Shown: positions 8,500-17,723, numbered from the stretch's first letter. The stretch is 64,000 nt of DNA from Herbaspirillum hiltneri N3 (GCF_001267925.1 NZ_CP011409.1:682001-746000); one strand, 5' to 3'. Numbers and translations: made by a program. Notes: a model not told the origin generated them from the letters alone.

Positions 8500-9639
8500 T
8501 CAGCCCGGCACTTTGCCTTCCACGCCTTCGACGTAGAACTTGACGCCATGCAGGAAGCCGTCATCGGCAACCGCATCCTTGGCGACTTGTTCCTTGCCGG
8601 TGTTGTCCTTGATCGGACCTTTCCAGATTGGTGCGGAGCCGTCGGCGATGCCCTTCTTGCGTTCTTCCACCAGCGCCTTGACGTCGGCCGGCAGTTCAGG
8701 ATTGAAGCCGCCCAGGTCGATGCCGTTTTCCTTCAGGCCGAGCCAGGTGGTGCTGCTCTTCCACGAACCGTCGAGCACCGCCTGCACGCGCGCCGTGTAG
8801 TACACGCCCCAGTTGATCATCGATGCGGCCAGATGGGCCTTCGGGCCGAAGCTGGTCATATCGCTGTCCCAGCCGAACGCGTAGACGCCTTTTTCCTGCG
8901 CGGTCTGGACGACGGCGGCGGAATCGGTGTTTTGCATCAGCACGTCAACGCCCTGGCCGATCAGCGTGGTGGCGGCTTCACGCTCCTTGCCCGGATCGAA
9001 CCACTTGTTGACCCAGACCACGCGCGTGGTGATTTTCGGATTGATCGAGCGCGCGCCCAGCGTGAAGGCGTCGATGTTGCGGACCACTTCAGGAATCGGC
9101 ACCGAAGCGACCACGCCCAGCTTGCCGGACTTGCTCATCTTGCCGGCGACCACGCCTGCCAGGTAAGCGCCTTCATAGGTGCGCACGTCGTACTGCGCCA
9201 GGTTGTCGGCGGTCTTGAAGCCGGTGGCGTGTTCGAACTTGACGTCCGGGAATTCCTTGGCGACCTTGAGCATCGCCTCCATGTAACCGAAGGTGGTGCC
9301 GAAGATCAGCTTGTTGCCGTCGGTAGCCAGCTGGCGCATCACGCGTTCGGCGTCGGCCGCAGATTCAGGGACGTTTTCGACGAAGGTGGTCTTGACCTTG
9401 TCGCCGAACTTGGCTTCGACCGCCTTGCGGCCGTTGTCGTGGGCGAAGGTCCAGCCTGCATCGCCGACCGGTCCGATGTAGACGAACGCAACCTTCAGTG
9501 GTTCGGCCGCGGCCGGCGCAGCGGCGGCGGGTGCAGCTGCTGCTGCGGGAGCGGCTTCTTCTTTTTTGCCGCAGCCGATCAAGGTGGCGGCGGCCAGCGT
9601 GGCGAGCATCGCAATCGAGGCCCTGCGCGAAATTTTCAT
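8500..9639 (-). CDS. BMP-family ABC transporter substrate-binding lipoprotein, likely purine/nucleoside
   Basis: The 379-residue protein is a Bmp/PnrA/TmpC-type binding protein. It starts with a lipoprotein signal ending L-I-G-C, followed by an Ala/Pro-rich tether and the FVYIGPVGDAGWTFAHD opening typical of the family. GGGAGAG sits before the ATG. Family members bind purine nucleosides or related compounds; the adjoining urate and allantoin genes suggest a purine substrate here, which is inference. It is the last gene of the ATPase-permease-permease-binding protein operon and is followed by a strong terminator. Confidence 0.9.
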   Translation of the reverse strand: MKISRRASIAMLATLAAATLIGCGKKEEAAPAAAAAPAAAAPAAAEPLKVAFVYIGPVGDAGWTFAHDNGRKAVEAKFGDKVKTTFVENVPESAADAERVMRQLATDGNKLIFGTTFGYMEAMLKVAKEFPDVKFEHATGFKTADNLAQYDVRTYEGAYLAGVVAGKMSKSGKLGVVASVPIPEVVRNIDAFTLGARSINPKITTRVVWVNKWFDPGKEREAATTLIGQGVDVLMQNTDSAAVVQTAQEKGVYAFGWDSDMTSFGPKAHLAASMINWGVYYTARVQAVLDGSWKSSTTWLGLKENGIDLGGFNPELPADVKALVEERKKGIADGSAPIWKGPIKDNTGKEQVAKDAVADDGFLHGVKFYVEGVEGKVPG

Positions 9640-9746
9640 ACTTTCTCTCCCTGGTGAAAAATCAATATCGATTCAGTTACAAAAATGAGCTGCACGAATT
9701 CACTGCAAAAACGAAATAAAAACGAACTAAAAAACCAACGACAAAA

Positions 9747-10667
9747 TCAGGACGATCCCGGGCGGAACGGCTTGCCCAGCGAAGCCGGCATGTTCAGGCG
9801 GATCCAGTCGGGATTGCGCGAGATCAGCGCCAGCACCACGATGGTGGCGACGTAAGGCAGCATCGACAGGATCTGCGACGGAATCGTCACGCCGATGCCT
9901 TGCAAATAGAACTGCAGAATCGTCACGCCGCCGAACAGCAACGAACCCAGCAAGACCCGTGCCGGACGCCAGGTGGCGAAGGCCGTCAGCGCCAGCGCTA
10001 TCCAGCCGCGTCCGGACACCAGGCCCTCCACCCACATCGGTGTATAGACCAGTGACAGATAGGCTCCGGCCAGGCCGCAGCAGGCGCCGCCGAACAGCAG
10101 CGCAAGGAAGCGGATGCCGCGCACCGAATAGCCCAGCGCATGCGCCGACTCCGGCGACTCGCCGACCGCGCGCAAGATCAGGCCGGCGCGCGTGCGATAC
10201 AGGAACCACGCGATCGCCGCGCACAGCAGCAGCGCGACATATGCCATCCAGTGCTGAGTGAAGAAGGCCGGACCGACGAAGGGAATCGTATTCAGGCCGG
10301 GAATGCCGGTGCTTTGCGACGGCAGCGCCAGGCCGACGAAACGCTGGCCGATGAACGCCGACAGTCCGGTGCCGAAGATCGACAGCGCCAGTCCGGTAGC
10401 GACCTGGTTGGTCGCCAGCACCAGCGCCAGCCACGAAAACAGCGTCGCCATCAGCATGCCGCAAACGGCGCCCGCCATGAAGCCCAGCAGCGGGCTTTTG
10501 GTGGAGTAGCCAACTGCAAAACCGGCAATCGCCGCGACCAGCATCATGCCTTCCGCGCCGAGGTTGAGCACGCCGGCGCGTTCGTTGATTAGCAGGCCGA
10601 TGGCGGCCAGCAGCAGCGGCGTGCCGGCGTTGATCGAAGCCGCGATGAGAGGAGCGAGTTGATCCAT
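9747..10667 (-). CDS. BMP-type ABC transporter permease 2
   Basis: This 306-residue inner-membrane permease of the branched-chain/BPD_transp_2 fold has about eight to nine hydrophobic segments and opens MDQLAPLIAASINAGTPLLLAAIGLL, typical of the second permease of Bmp/Yuf-type nucleoside transporters. A good AAGGA ribosome site precedes the ATG. It starts 6 nt after the stop of the other permease gene. Together with that permease and the two-domain ATPase it should form the channel for the BMP lipoprotein. Confidence 0.92.
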   Translation of the reverse strand: MDQLAPLIAASINAGTPLLLAAIGLLINERAGVLNLGAEGMMLVAAIAGFAVGYSTKSPLLGFMAGAVCGMLMATLFSWLALVLATNQVATGLALSIFGTGLSAFIGQRFVGLALPSQSTGIPGLNTIPFVGPAFFTQHWMAYVALLLCAAIAWFLYRTRAGLILRAVGESPESAHALGYSVRGIRFLALLFGGACCGLAGAYLSLVYTPMWVEGLVSGRGWIALALTAFATWRPARVLLGSLLFGGVTILQFYLQGIGVTIPSQILSMLPYVATIVVLALISRNPDWIRLNMPASLGKPFRPGSS

Positions 10668-10673
10668 GATTGC

Positions 10674-11774
10674 TTATCCTTGTTTTTTCCAGCGCAGGCG
10701 GTAATCGATCAGCGTGTCGCACGCCAGCAGCAGGAACAGCAGCATGCCCTGGAACACGCCGGTGATCGCCGACGGCAGGCCAAGGCGCGATTGCGCCAGC
10801 TCGCCGCCCAGGTACAGCAGCGACATGATCAGTCCGCCGAACACCGCGCCGATCGGATGCAGGCGACCGATGAAGGCGACGATGATCGCTGCGAAGCCAT
10901 AGCCCGGCGACACCGACGGCAACAGCTGGCCGATCGGTCCGGCGATTTCAAACGCACCCGCCAGTCCGGCGAAGCCGCCCGAAATCAGCAGCGATACCCA
11001 CAAGGCATTGCGGCTGGAAAAACCCGCGTAGCGTGCGGCGTGAGGGGCGACGCCGCCGACCATCAGCGAGAAGCCGCGGAAGCTGCGCATCATGAACACC
11101 GCCATCACGACAGCCGCCGCGAGGGTGATCGCAAAGCCGACGTGCAGGCGCGTGCCGCTCATCAGCATCGGCAGCATGAACTCGCCGGAGAAGACCTTCG
11201 ACTGCGGGAAGTTCATGCCGTTGGGATCCTTCAGCGGACCGTTGACGGCATACATCAGCAGCAGCTGCGCAACATAGGTCAGCATCAGCGACACCAGGAT
11301 TTCGTTGGCGTTGAACTTGTCGCGCAAGAGCGCCGTGATGGCGGCCCAGAACGCGCCGCCGATCACGCCGGCGAGGATCATCAGGATCAATCCCACGCCG
11401 CCCGGGATCGCATGGTTGGGGACGTCGATCCAGACCAGCATCGCGCCCGCGCACATGGCGCCGACGGTGAACTGGCCTTCGGCGCCGATGTTCCAGATGC
11501 TGGCGCGGAAGCACACCGCAAGACCCAGCGCACACAGGATCAGCGGGATCGATTTCAACAGCAATTCACTGATGGCGCGCCTGCTGCTGAAAGGATCGAC
11601 CAAGAACACCTTAAGACCGGCAATGGGATCTTTGCCCAGCGCCATGAACAGCAGCGCGCCGAGCAACAGCGTCAGGACGATCGCGATGACCGGCGACAGA
11701 TACGTCATGCGGCGCGACGGCACGCCGCGCAGCTCGAGCCGGAAGGGAAGCGAGGTGAGCATTGCCTTAGCCAT
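10674..11774 (-). CDS. BMP-type ABC transporter permease 1
   Basis: This 366-residue permease has many hydrophobic segments and the conserved FRASIWNIGAEGQF motif found in the first permease of the Bmp/Yuf nucleoside family. Its first codons overlap the ATPase gene's stop by 8 nt, so translation is probably coupled; a second in-frame ATG at residue 5 with AAGG upstream is an alternative start. The partner permease gene follows after 6 nt. Confidence 0.92.
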   Translation of the reverse strand: MAKAMLTSLPFRLELRGVPSRRMTYLSPVIAIVLTLLLGALLFMALGKDPIAGLKVFLVDPFSSRRAISELLLKSIPLILCALGLAVCFRASIWNIGAEGQFTVGAMCAGAMLVWIDVPNHAIPGGVGLILMILAGVIGGAFWAAITALLRDKFNANEILVSLMLTYVAQLLLMYAVNGPLKDPNGMNFPQSKVFSGEFMLPMLMSGTRLHVGFAITLAAAVVMAVFMMRSFRGFSLMVGGVAPHAARYAGFSSRNALWVSLLISGGFAGLAGAFEIAGPIGQLLPSVSPGYGFAAIIVAFIGRLHPIGAVFGGLIMSLLYLGGELAQSRLGLPSAITGVFQGMLLFLLLACDTLIDYRLRWKKQG

Positions 11775-13323
11775 GTGCAGCCTCCGCCGCGGCGTCCGTC
11801 GCGCCGTCGCTCCACAAACCGCTCATCCACAAGCCGACCTGTTCGCGCGTGGCCTGTTCGATCGGGATGGAAGGCGACAAGCGTCCCTTGGCGATCACAT
11901 GCAGGCGATCGCACAGCGCGAACAATTCGTCGAGTTCTTCGGAGATCACCAGCACGGCGCAGCCTTCTTGTTTGAGCGCCAGGATTTCGGCGTGGATTTG
12001 TGCGGCGGCGCCGACGTCGACGCCCCAGGTCGGTTGCGCGACGATGAAGACGCCGGGTTTGCGTTCCATCTCGCGGCCGACGATGAACTTCTGCAGGTTG
12101 CCGCCGGACAGGCTTTTCGCCAGCGCATCGGGACCGCCGGCCTTGACCTTGAAGCGCTCGATGATGGACGCAGCGATCTTGCGCGTGTAGGCGAAGTCGA
12201 TCATGCCGTGCTTCACGTAGGGGACTTTCTGATGCGACAGCAGCATGTTGGCCGACAGGCTCAGCGTCGGCACGGCGCCGCGGCCGAGCCGTTCTTCCGG
12301 CACCAGGCCGAGGCCTTTCGCGCGGCGCGGGTTGGGCGCCAGATGACCGACGGCGCTGCCGGCCAGCATGATCATGTTGGGCGCAGCGCGCTGGTCTTCG
12401 CCGGACAGCGCCGCCAGCAATTCCTGCTGGCCGTTGCCGGAGACGCCGGCGATGCCGACGATTTCGCCGGCGCGCACTTCGCACTCGATGTCTTTGAGTT
12501 CGGTGGCGAACAGATGCGCTTTCGGCAGATTCAGGCGATTGACGTGGAGCTTGCGCTCGTTGCGCAGGGATTCCGGATTGCGTTCGCGGCGCAGGCGCAC
12601 CAGCTCTTCGCCGATCATCATGCGCGACAGGCCGGCGCTGGTTTCATTGCGCGGATCGCAGGTGCCGGTCACACGGCCGCCGCGCATCACGGTCGCGCTG
12701 TGGCACAGCGCACGGATTTCATCGAGCTTGTGGCTGATGTAGAGGATGCTGCAGCCTTCGTCGGCCAGTTGGCGCAGTGTGACGAACAGCTTCTCGACCG
12801 CCTGCGGCGTCAGCACTGAAGTCGGTTCGTCGAGGATCAGCAATTGCGGATCGGTCAGCAGCGCGCGCACGATTTCCACGCGCTGGCGTTCGCCTACCGA
12901 CAGTGTATGGACGTGGCGATTGGGTTCCAGTTCGAGGCCGTATTTGTCGCCGGTCTGGCGGATGCGCGCGATCAGGTCCTGCATGTCGGTGCCGGCGTCC
13001 AGGCCAAGCGCGATGTTTTCCGCCACGGTCAGCGTGTCGAACAGCGAGAAGTGCTGGAACACCATGGCGATGCCGAGCTTGCGCGCGATCTGCGGATTGG
13101 CGATGTGGGCCAGTTCGCCGTTCCAGTAGATTTCACCGGCGTCGGGTTTGACCGTGCCGAAGATGATCTTCATCAGCGTCGACTTGCCGGCGCCGTTCTC
13201 GCCGAGCACGGCATGGATCTCGCCGGGTGCAACGCTCAGGTTGATGTCGTCGTTGGCCAGCACCCCCGGATAGGCCTTGCGTATATGCGCTATTTGCAAG
13301 CGCGCAGGCGACGTTGCGGTCAC
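11767..13323 (-). CDS. BMP-type ABC transporter ATP-binding protein (two nucleotide-binding domains)
   Basis: A sugar/nucleoside-type ABC ATPase of about 518 residues with two domains. The first has Walker A (GENGAGKST), the signature LSVGERQRVE and Walker B (LLILDEPTS). The second has a degenerate Walker A (GVSGNGQQE) and signature LSGGNLQK, which is normal in this family. I prefer the GTG at 13321-13323, preceded by GAGGGG, over an upstream GTG at 13353. It is first in its operon; the palindrome at 13413-13424 lies about 90 nt upstream. Confidence 0.92.
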   Translation of the reverse strand: MTATSPARLQIAHIRKAYPGVLANDDINLSVAPGEIHAVLGENGAGKSTLMKIIFGTVKPDAGEIYWNGELAHIANPQIARKLGIAMVFQHFSLFDTLTVAENIALGLDAGTDMQDLIARIRQTGDKYGLELEPNRHVHTLSVGERQRVEIVRALLTDPQLLILDEPTSVLTPQAVEKLFVTLRQLADEGCSILYISHKLDEIRALCHSATVMRGGRVTGTCDPRNETSAGLSRMMIGEELVRLRRERNPESLRNERKLHVNRLNLPKAHLFATELKDIECEVRAGEIVGIAGVSGNGQQELLAALSGEDQRAAPNMIMLAGSAVGHLAPNPRRAKGLGLVPEERLGRGAVPTLSLSANMLLSHQKVPYVKHGMIDFAYTRKIAASIIERFKVKAGGPDALAKSLSGGNLQKFIVGREMERKPGVFIVAQPTWGVDVGAAAQIHAEILALKQEGCAVLVISEELDELFALCDRLHVIAKGRLSPSIPIEQATREQVGLWMSGLWSDGATDAAAEAAHG

Positions 13324-13412
13324 GGATTTCCCCTCGCAGGAACAGCGCCGCACCGGGCGCGCTCCAGGTTATTCAAATGTTCTGCGGAATTTACCATAGC
13401 CAAATAAGCCGA

Positions 13413-13424
13413 ATTGTCGACAAT
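13413..13424. promoter_or_regulatory. Purine-block palindrome, copy 1 (upstream of the BMP-type ABC operon)
   Basis: A perfect 12-bp palindrome, ATTGTCGACAAT, lies in the gap between the TauC-type permease gene and the BMP-type ATPase gene, about 90 nt before the latter's start. The same core recurs at 16312, 16466, 16607, 20863 and 21018. The binding protein is inferred, not shown; the nearby GntR/FCD regulator is the first candidate. Confidence 0.7.
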
Positions 13425-13443
13425 CAGGAAAATTGCAAAAATA

Positions 13444-14226
13444 TCACGAACGGTTGCCGCCGCGGTGGGCCCAGCGCGTGGTGCGTTTCTCGATGATCGC
13501 GAAGAGCTCGTACATGGCCATCGCCATCGCGCCGATGACCACCAGGCCGGCAAACGCCAGCGGCATCTTCATCGACGAACCGGCAGACACCAGCAGGTAG
13601 CCGATGCCTTCGTTGGAGGCGTTCATTTCCGACACGGTCGAGCCGACGAAGGCCAGCGTGATGGCGACCTTCAATGAGGCGAAAAAGTACGGCAGCGAGC
13701 GCGGCAGGCCGACCTTGAGCAGGATATCCATGCGCCTGGCGCCGAGCACGCGCAGGACGTCTTCCAGTTCCGGCTCCAGCGTCGCCAGGCCGGTGGCGAT
13801 GTTGACCATGATCGGGAAGAAGGAGATCAGGAAAGCCGTCAGGATCGCCGGCCCGGCGCCGATGCCGAACCACACCACCAGCACCGGTACGAAAGCGGCC
13901 TTGGGCAGCGCATTGAACGCCGTCATCAGCGGATAGGCTGCGGCATAGAGCAGCGGCGACGAACCGATCAGGAAGCCCAGCGACACGCCCACCGCCACGG
14001 CGATGGCGAAGCCCACCATGGTGACCCAGAAGGTCGACAGCGCGTGGTGCGCAATCGGGCCGGCGAATTCGATCATGGCCTCGATGATCGCCATCGGACT
14101 TGGGAAGATGAACTCGGACACGTCCAGCGCGCTGCAGATGATCTGCCAGATGACGAGGATCGCCAGCAGCAGTATCCACGGCGCCAGCGTACGTGCGGCC
14201 CGGTTCAGCGAAGAAGGTTTTTTCAT
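13444..14226 (-). CDS. TauC/SsuC-type ABC transporter permease
   Basis: The 260-residue permease has six predicted membrane segments and the EAA-type cytoplasmic loop (LRVLGARRMDILLKVGLP), as in the nitrate/taurine/hydroxymethylpyrimidine group. The start is the ATG at 14226 (MKKPSSLNRA); the frame stays open upstream to 14763 but that part is antisense of the ATPase region read in another frame. It starts 17 nt after the ATPase gene and completes a binding protein-ATPase-permease operon. Purine or pyrimidine-related uptake is suggested only by context. Confidence 0.92.
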   Translation of the reverse strand: MKKPSSLNRAARTLAPWILLLAILVIWQIICSALDVSEFIFPSPMAIIEAMIEFAGPIAHHALSTFWVTMVGFAIAVAVGVSLGFLIGSSPLLYAAAYPLMTAFNALPKAAFVPVLVVWFGIGAGPAILTAFLISFFPIMVNIATGLATLEPELEDVLRVLGARRMDILLKVGLPRSLPYFFASLKVAITLAFVGSTVSEMNASNEGIGYLLVSAGSSMKMPLAFAGLVVIGAMAMAMYELFAIIEKRTTRWAHRGGNRS

Positions 14227-14243
14227 GGTCGCCTCAGTCGTTT

Positions 14244-15086
14244 TCAGGTGTTGCGCACGCGGCCGATATGCTCGCGCAACTCGTGCACCAGGGCGTTGAA
14301 GGGATCGGTGTAGGTGAGCTCCAGTTCGCGCGGACGCGGCAGCGGATTTTCCTTGCGCGCCACGATACGGCCCGGGCGCTTGCTCATCACGTAGATGGTG
14401 TCGGCCAGGAAGGCGGCTTCGCGCAGATCGTGCGTGACCAGGATGACGTTGAATTTGCGTTCGGTCCACAGATCGCGCAGCACGCACCACAGTTCTTCGC
14501 GGGTGAAGGCGTCGAGCGCGCCGAAAGGCTCGTCCAGCAGCAGCATCTTCGGTTCGTGAATCAGCGCGCGGCAGATCGAGGCGCGTTGCTGCATGCCGCC
14601 CGACAGTTCCCACGGAAACTTGTCGGCATAGCCGTCGAGGCCGACGGTCTTGAGCAATTTGAGCGCACGCTCGGCGTACTGCGCCTTGTTCTTCTTGAAG
14701 TCGCTGCGATACGGCTCGACAATTTCCAGCGGCAGCAGCACATTGTCGAGCGTGGTGCGCCACGGCAGCAGTGTCGGCGCCTGGAAGGCCATGCCGACGA
14801 ATTTGAGCGGCCCGGTCACGTCCGCGCCGGCGATGGCGATACTGCCGCGTGTGGGACGCTTGAGGCCCGTCGCCAGCTTCATGAAAGTCGACTTTCCGCA
14901 GCCGGACGGACCGACGATGGAGATGAACTCTCCCTGCCTGGTTTGCAGCGAAATGTCTTCGACCGCAAATTCGTCGGAGCCGTCGTAGGAAAGGAAGACG
15001 CGGCGGAAATCGACGAAGGTGTCCGTCTCCGCCTCAGTGTTCGAGGAAGTCATGGTTGCTTCGAGGGCGTCAGCTTGCAATGTCAT
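14244..15086 (-). CDS. TauB/SsuB-type ABC transporter ATP-binding protein
   Basis: The 280-residue ATPase has Walker A (GPSGCGKST), signature LSGGMQQR, Walker B (MLLLDEPFGALD) and the switch histidine (VTHD). The ATG overlaps the stop of the binding-protein gene (ATGA at 15083-15086), indicating translational coupling; an ATG at 15053 is a less likely start. It should energise uptake with the permease at 13444-14226. Confidence 0.93.
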   Translation of the reverse strand: MTLQADALEATMTSSNTEAETDTFVDFRRVFLSYDGSDEFAVEDISLQTRQGEFISIVGPSGCGKSTFMKLATGLKRPTRGSIAIAGADVTGPLKFVGMAFQAPTLLPWRTTLDNVLLPLEIVEPYRSDFKKNKAQYAERALKLLKTVGLDGYADKFPWELSGGMQQRASICRALIHEPKMLLLDEPFGALDAFTREELWCVLRDLWTERKFNVILVTHDLREAAFLADTIYVMSKRPGRIVARKENPLPRPRELELTYTDPFNALVHELREHIGRVRNT

Positions 15087-16114
15087 TTCCCGAACACATT
15101 CAGCAGTTCCTTGGACGGCAGGTAAGCCGGGGTCCAGATCTTTTCCGCATTGACACGCGTCTTGGTGGCGTAGGCGTCCGACACTTGCGAGGCCATCAGC
15201 GTCAGGCGCGGCAGGGATACCTGGCCGTAGCCTTCGGCCTTGGCGTGCGGCGTGGCGATGGCGCTGGAGATGGCCAGCTTGAGGCGGCGCAGTTCCAGCT
15301 TGGCGTCGATCAGGCCGTCGCGTTCCTTGAGCACCTTGATGGCGCCTTCGGGATCGGCCAGCACATCCTTGGTCGCCTTGGCGAAGGCGCGCAGGAAGCC
15401 CTTGAGCGCCTCCGGATTGGTCTTCATCAGGCTTTCGTTGGCGATGATGGCGTTGCCGTACAGCTTGACGCCATAGTCGGGATACATCATCACGTTGATG
15501 TCTGAATCCTTGATGCCGCGTGCGTTCAGGTTCAGCAGCGAGGTGAAGTAGAAGCCGGTGATGGCGTCGACGTCGCCGCGCGCCAGCATGGTTTCGCGCA
15601 GCGGCGGATCCATGCTGATCCAGTTGGCTTTGGAGGCATCCAGGCCGTTGGCCTTGGCGAAGATCGGATAGCCGCGGCGGCCGGCGTCAAACACCGGCGA
15701 GCCGAGCTTCTTGCCGACCAGATCGGCCGGTGTCCTGATGCCGGTCTTCTTGAGCGAGAAGATTGCTGCCGGCGTGTCGTTATAGACCATCATCACGGCC
15801 ATCGGCTTGCCCGGCGAGGCAGGATTGTTCGCAGTGAATTCCATCAGCGCCGCCATGTCGGCAAAGCCCATGTCGTACGTGCCTGACGCCACGCGATTGA
15901 CGGCGTTGCCGGAGCCGCTGCCGGCGTCGATGACGACGTCCAGTTTCTCCTGCGCGAAATAGCCCTTGGACTTGGCCACCAGGAACAATGCGGACGGACC
16001 TTCAAAGCGCCAGTCGAGCTGGAACTTGATTTTGGTTTCCTGCGCAAAGGAGGCGGAGCAGGTGGCGCTAAGCAGCACGGCGGCGGTGAACTTGAAGAGC
16101 TTGTTGGCGTGCAT
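15083..16114 (-). CDS. NMT1/THI5-like ABC transporter substrate-binding protein
   Basis: A periplasmic binding protein of 343 residues with a Sec signal peptide cleaved after SASFA and the KIKFQLDWRFEGPSALF opening of the THI5/SsuA/TauA fold. The start at 16114 (MHANKLFKF) is chosen because the signal peptide begins there; the frame is open to 16237. Relatives carry nitrate, sulfonates or pyrimidine precursors. The position inside a purine catabolic block and the shared operator-like element 198 nt upstream suggest a purine breakdown product, which is inference. Confidence 0.9.
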   Translation of the reverse strand: MHANKLFKFTAAVLLSATCSASFAQETKIKFQLDWRFEGPSALFLVAKSKGYFAQEKLDVVIDAGSGSGNAVNRVASGTYDMGFADMAALMEFTANNPASPGKPMAVMMVYNDTPAAIFSLKKTGIRTPADLVGKKLGSPVFDAGRRGYPIFAKANGLDASKANWISMDPPLRETMLARGDVDAITGFYFTSLLNLNARGIKDSDINVMMYPDYGVKLYGNAIIANESLMKTNPEALKGFLRAFAKATKDVLADPEGAIKVLKERDGLIDAKLELRRLKLAISSAIATPHAKAEGYGQVSLPRLTLMASQVSDAYATKTRVNAEKIWTPAYLPSKELLNVFGK

Positions 16115-16311
16115 GATGGGCTTTCCGTTGAATTCAGTTGATCGGTTGGCCGGGTGCAGGCGACGTGACGGCAATGTCGCCAATGCGGCCCGGTTTTGTT
16201 GTCCGGTTTTTACAAACGATGTCCTCTTGAAAAGCATTTACTGTGCCAAGAACGCCGGACGGCGGCGACGGCGAAGACAGCGCTCGCGTCGGCCTTTGGC
16301 AGGTCCGAATT

Positions 16312-16362
16312 TTGTCGACAATCCAAAAATTCATTTGCGACAATTTGGTGCTTTGTTGCACC
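16312..16362. promoter_or_regulatory. 51-bp purine-block control element, copy A
   Basis: The element starts with the palindrome TTGTCGACAA, continues 16 nt later with GCGACAATTTGGTG, and ends with the inverted repeat GGTGC-6 nt-GCACC. It matches 20863-20913 without gaps over 51 bases (38 identities by my count), with identity concentrated in the boxes. It lies 198 nt upstream of the THI5-type binding protein start. Confidence 0.7.
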
Positions 16363-16465
16363 GCTCTAGCAAGAGTTGCACTAAAAACAGTATTCTTACG
16401 CGCCTGTAAGCCTTGTAGATACAGGTGTTTGTGGGAGACATCGTTTAGTACTGTCGTTCTATATC

Positions 16466-16475
16466 TTGTCGACAA
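16466..16475. promoter_or_regulatory. Purine-block palindrome, copy 3
   Basis: A perfect TTGTCGACAA in the middle of the divergent region between the THI5-type transporter operon and the tsx-like gene. The larger element seen at 16312 is not repeated around it. Confidence 0.6.
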
Positions 16476-16606
16476 TCTGTCTGCGCCATCCACTTGACGG
16501 GACATCCGGAAGGGGTGTTTTCACTCTGCGCAGCGGCTCGGACCGACCTGCGCGCAGCGCGTCGATTCAATCCGTTCAGGCCCGTGTCAACGCATCCGGT
16601 CGCACA

Positions 16607-16616
16607 TTGTCGACAG
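16607..16616. promoter_or_regulatory. Purine-block palindrome, copy 4 (one mismatch)
   Basis: TTGTCGACAG, one base from the consensus, lies about 220 nt upstream of the tsx-like start and so probably belongs to that promoter. Confidence 0.5.
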
Positions 16617-16833
16617 TTTTCCGGGCGCTTGTTTTCGGCTGGCATGGCGTTTGCATTGATGGAACCCGGCGGATTGCAGATTACGCATGGGCGTTTGTCG
16701 GCATGCGATGCCAGACCTGATCGGACATGGGTGAGCAAATGAAGGAGCGCGCGTTACTTGAGCGACAAGCTGCAAGCAACGAGCGATGGGATCCGGATTT
16801 ATTTTTCAATGAAACGCAAAAGGGAGAAAACGT

Positions 16834-17670
16834 ATGAAGAAGAGTGCAATGGGGATGTGCTTGACTACCGCAGCGCTGGCTGTTTCGGCCATGAGCAGCA
16901 TGTCGGCCAATGCTGCGGATTGGGCGGACAATTCGATCGGTATCCGCTACGGCACCAAGTTTGCCGAGCCGTTCAACTCGCAGGATATTTCCAAGAAGAT
17001 CGTCAACTTCACGCACGCCAGCGGTTACAAATACGGCACCAACTTTCTGAACGTCGATTTGCTGATGTCGGATAGCAAAGACAACGAATCGCAAGAAGCC
17101 TATATCGTCTATCGTCATACACTGGATATCGGCAAGGTAGCCGGCAAGGACCTCTCTTTCGGCCCTGCGCGCGGCTTTGGCCTGACTGCAGGCTTTGACT
17201 GGAACACCAAGAATGACCCCGGCTACAGCTCGCGCAAGCGCATGATCGTTGCGGGTCCTACTATCATGATGGACGTGCCGGGCTTCCTGAACATCAGCCT
17301 GCTGGCCCTGTGGGAAAGCAATCAGCCATTGAGCAACGGCGTTCGCATGTCCAGCCGCTACTCCTACGACACGCACCCGATGTTGAATGCAGCCTGGGGC
17401 ATCCCGTTCGGCACCAGCGGCTTCGCGTTCGAAGGCTATGTGAACTACATCGCCGCCAAGGGAAAGAACGAGTTCGGCGGCGGCACCGCGCCTGAGCTGA
17501 ACTTCGACGGCCAGATCATGTACGACGTCGGCATGCCTATGGGCATGGGCAAGAACACCTTCCGTGTCGGCCTGGAATATCAATACTGGCGCAACAAGTT
17601 CGGCAACCCGCACAACGTGCCGGGTTCGCTGGCGAAGACGCCGATGATCCGCGCCGAATACCATTTCTAA
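16834..17670 (+). CDS. Tsx-like nucleoside-specific outer membrane channel
   Basis: The 278-residue protein has a Sec signal peptide (cleavage near SANA-AD), alternating beta-strand pattern and a terminal aromatic residue (AEYHF), as expected of an outer-membrane barrel. The opening WADNSIGIRYGTKFAEPF and the repeated Tyr/Trp-rich strands match Tsx-like channels for nucleosides. GGGAGAA precedes the ATG. It would supply substrate to the two neighbouring ABC systems; the substrate is inferred from family and context. A terminator follows at 17724. Confidence 0.85.
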   Translation: MKKSAMGMCLTTAALAVSAMSSMSANAADWADNSIGIRYGTKFAEPFNSQDISKKIVNFTHASGYKYGTNFLNVDLLMSDSKDNESQEAYIVYRHTLDIGKVAGKDLSFGPARGFGLTAGFDWNTKNDPGYSSRKRMIVAGPTIMMDVPGFLNISLLALWESNQPLSNGVRMSSRYSYDTHPMLNAAWGIPFGTSGFAFEGYVNYIAAKGKNEFGGGTAPELNFDGQIMYDVGMPMGMGKNTFRVGLEYQYWRNKFGNPHNVPGSLAKTPMIRAEYHF

Positions 17671-17723
17671 GTATTTCTGCGGACCTGCCGGTGTGAACAT
17701 GCCCTACGGTCCACGTCCTTCGG

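Larger units (their letters stand above)
16115..16833. other. Divergent control region between the THI5-type transporter operon and the tsx-like gene
   Basis: A 719-bp stretch with no credible gene; short open frames in it lack ribosome sites and protein-like composition. It contains three copies of the purine-block palindrome (16312, 16466, 16607), the first inside a 51-bp element repeated at 20863. It serves a leftward operon and the rightward tsx-like gene. Confidence 0.75.

Noticed and set aside
14227..14763. Upstream extension of the TauC-type permease frame
   Set aside because: Overlaps the ATPase gene in another frame, Arg/Ala-rich; the permease proper starts at 14226.
16494..16742. 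Small plus-strand open frame in the divergent control region
   Set aside because: No ribosome site, non-protein-like composition, overlaps operator-like palindromes.
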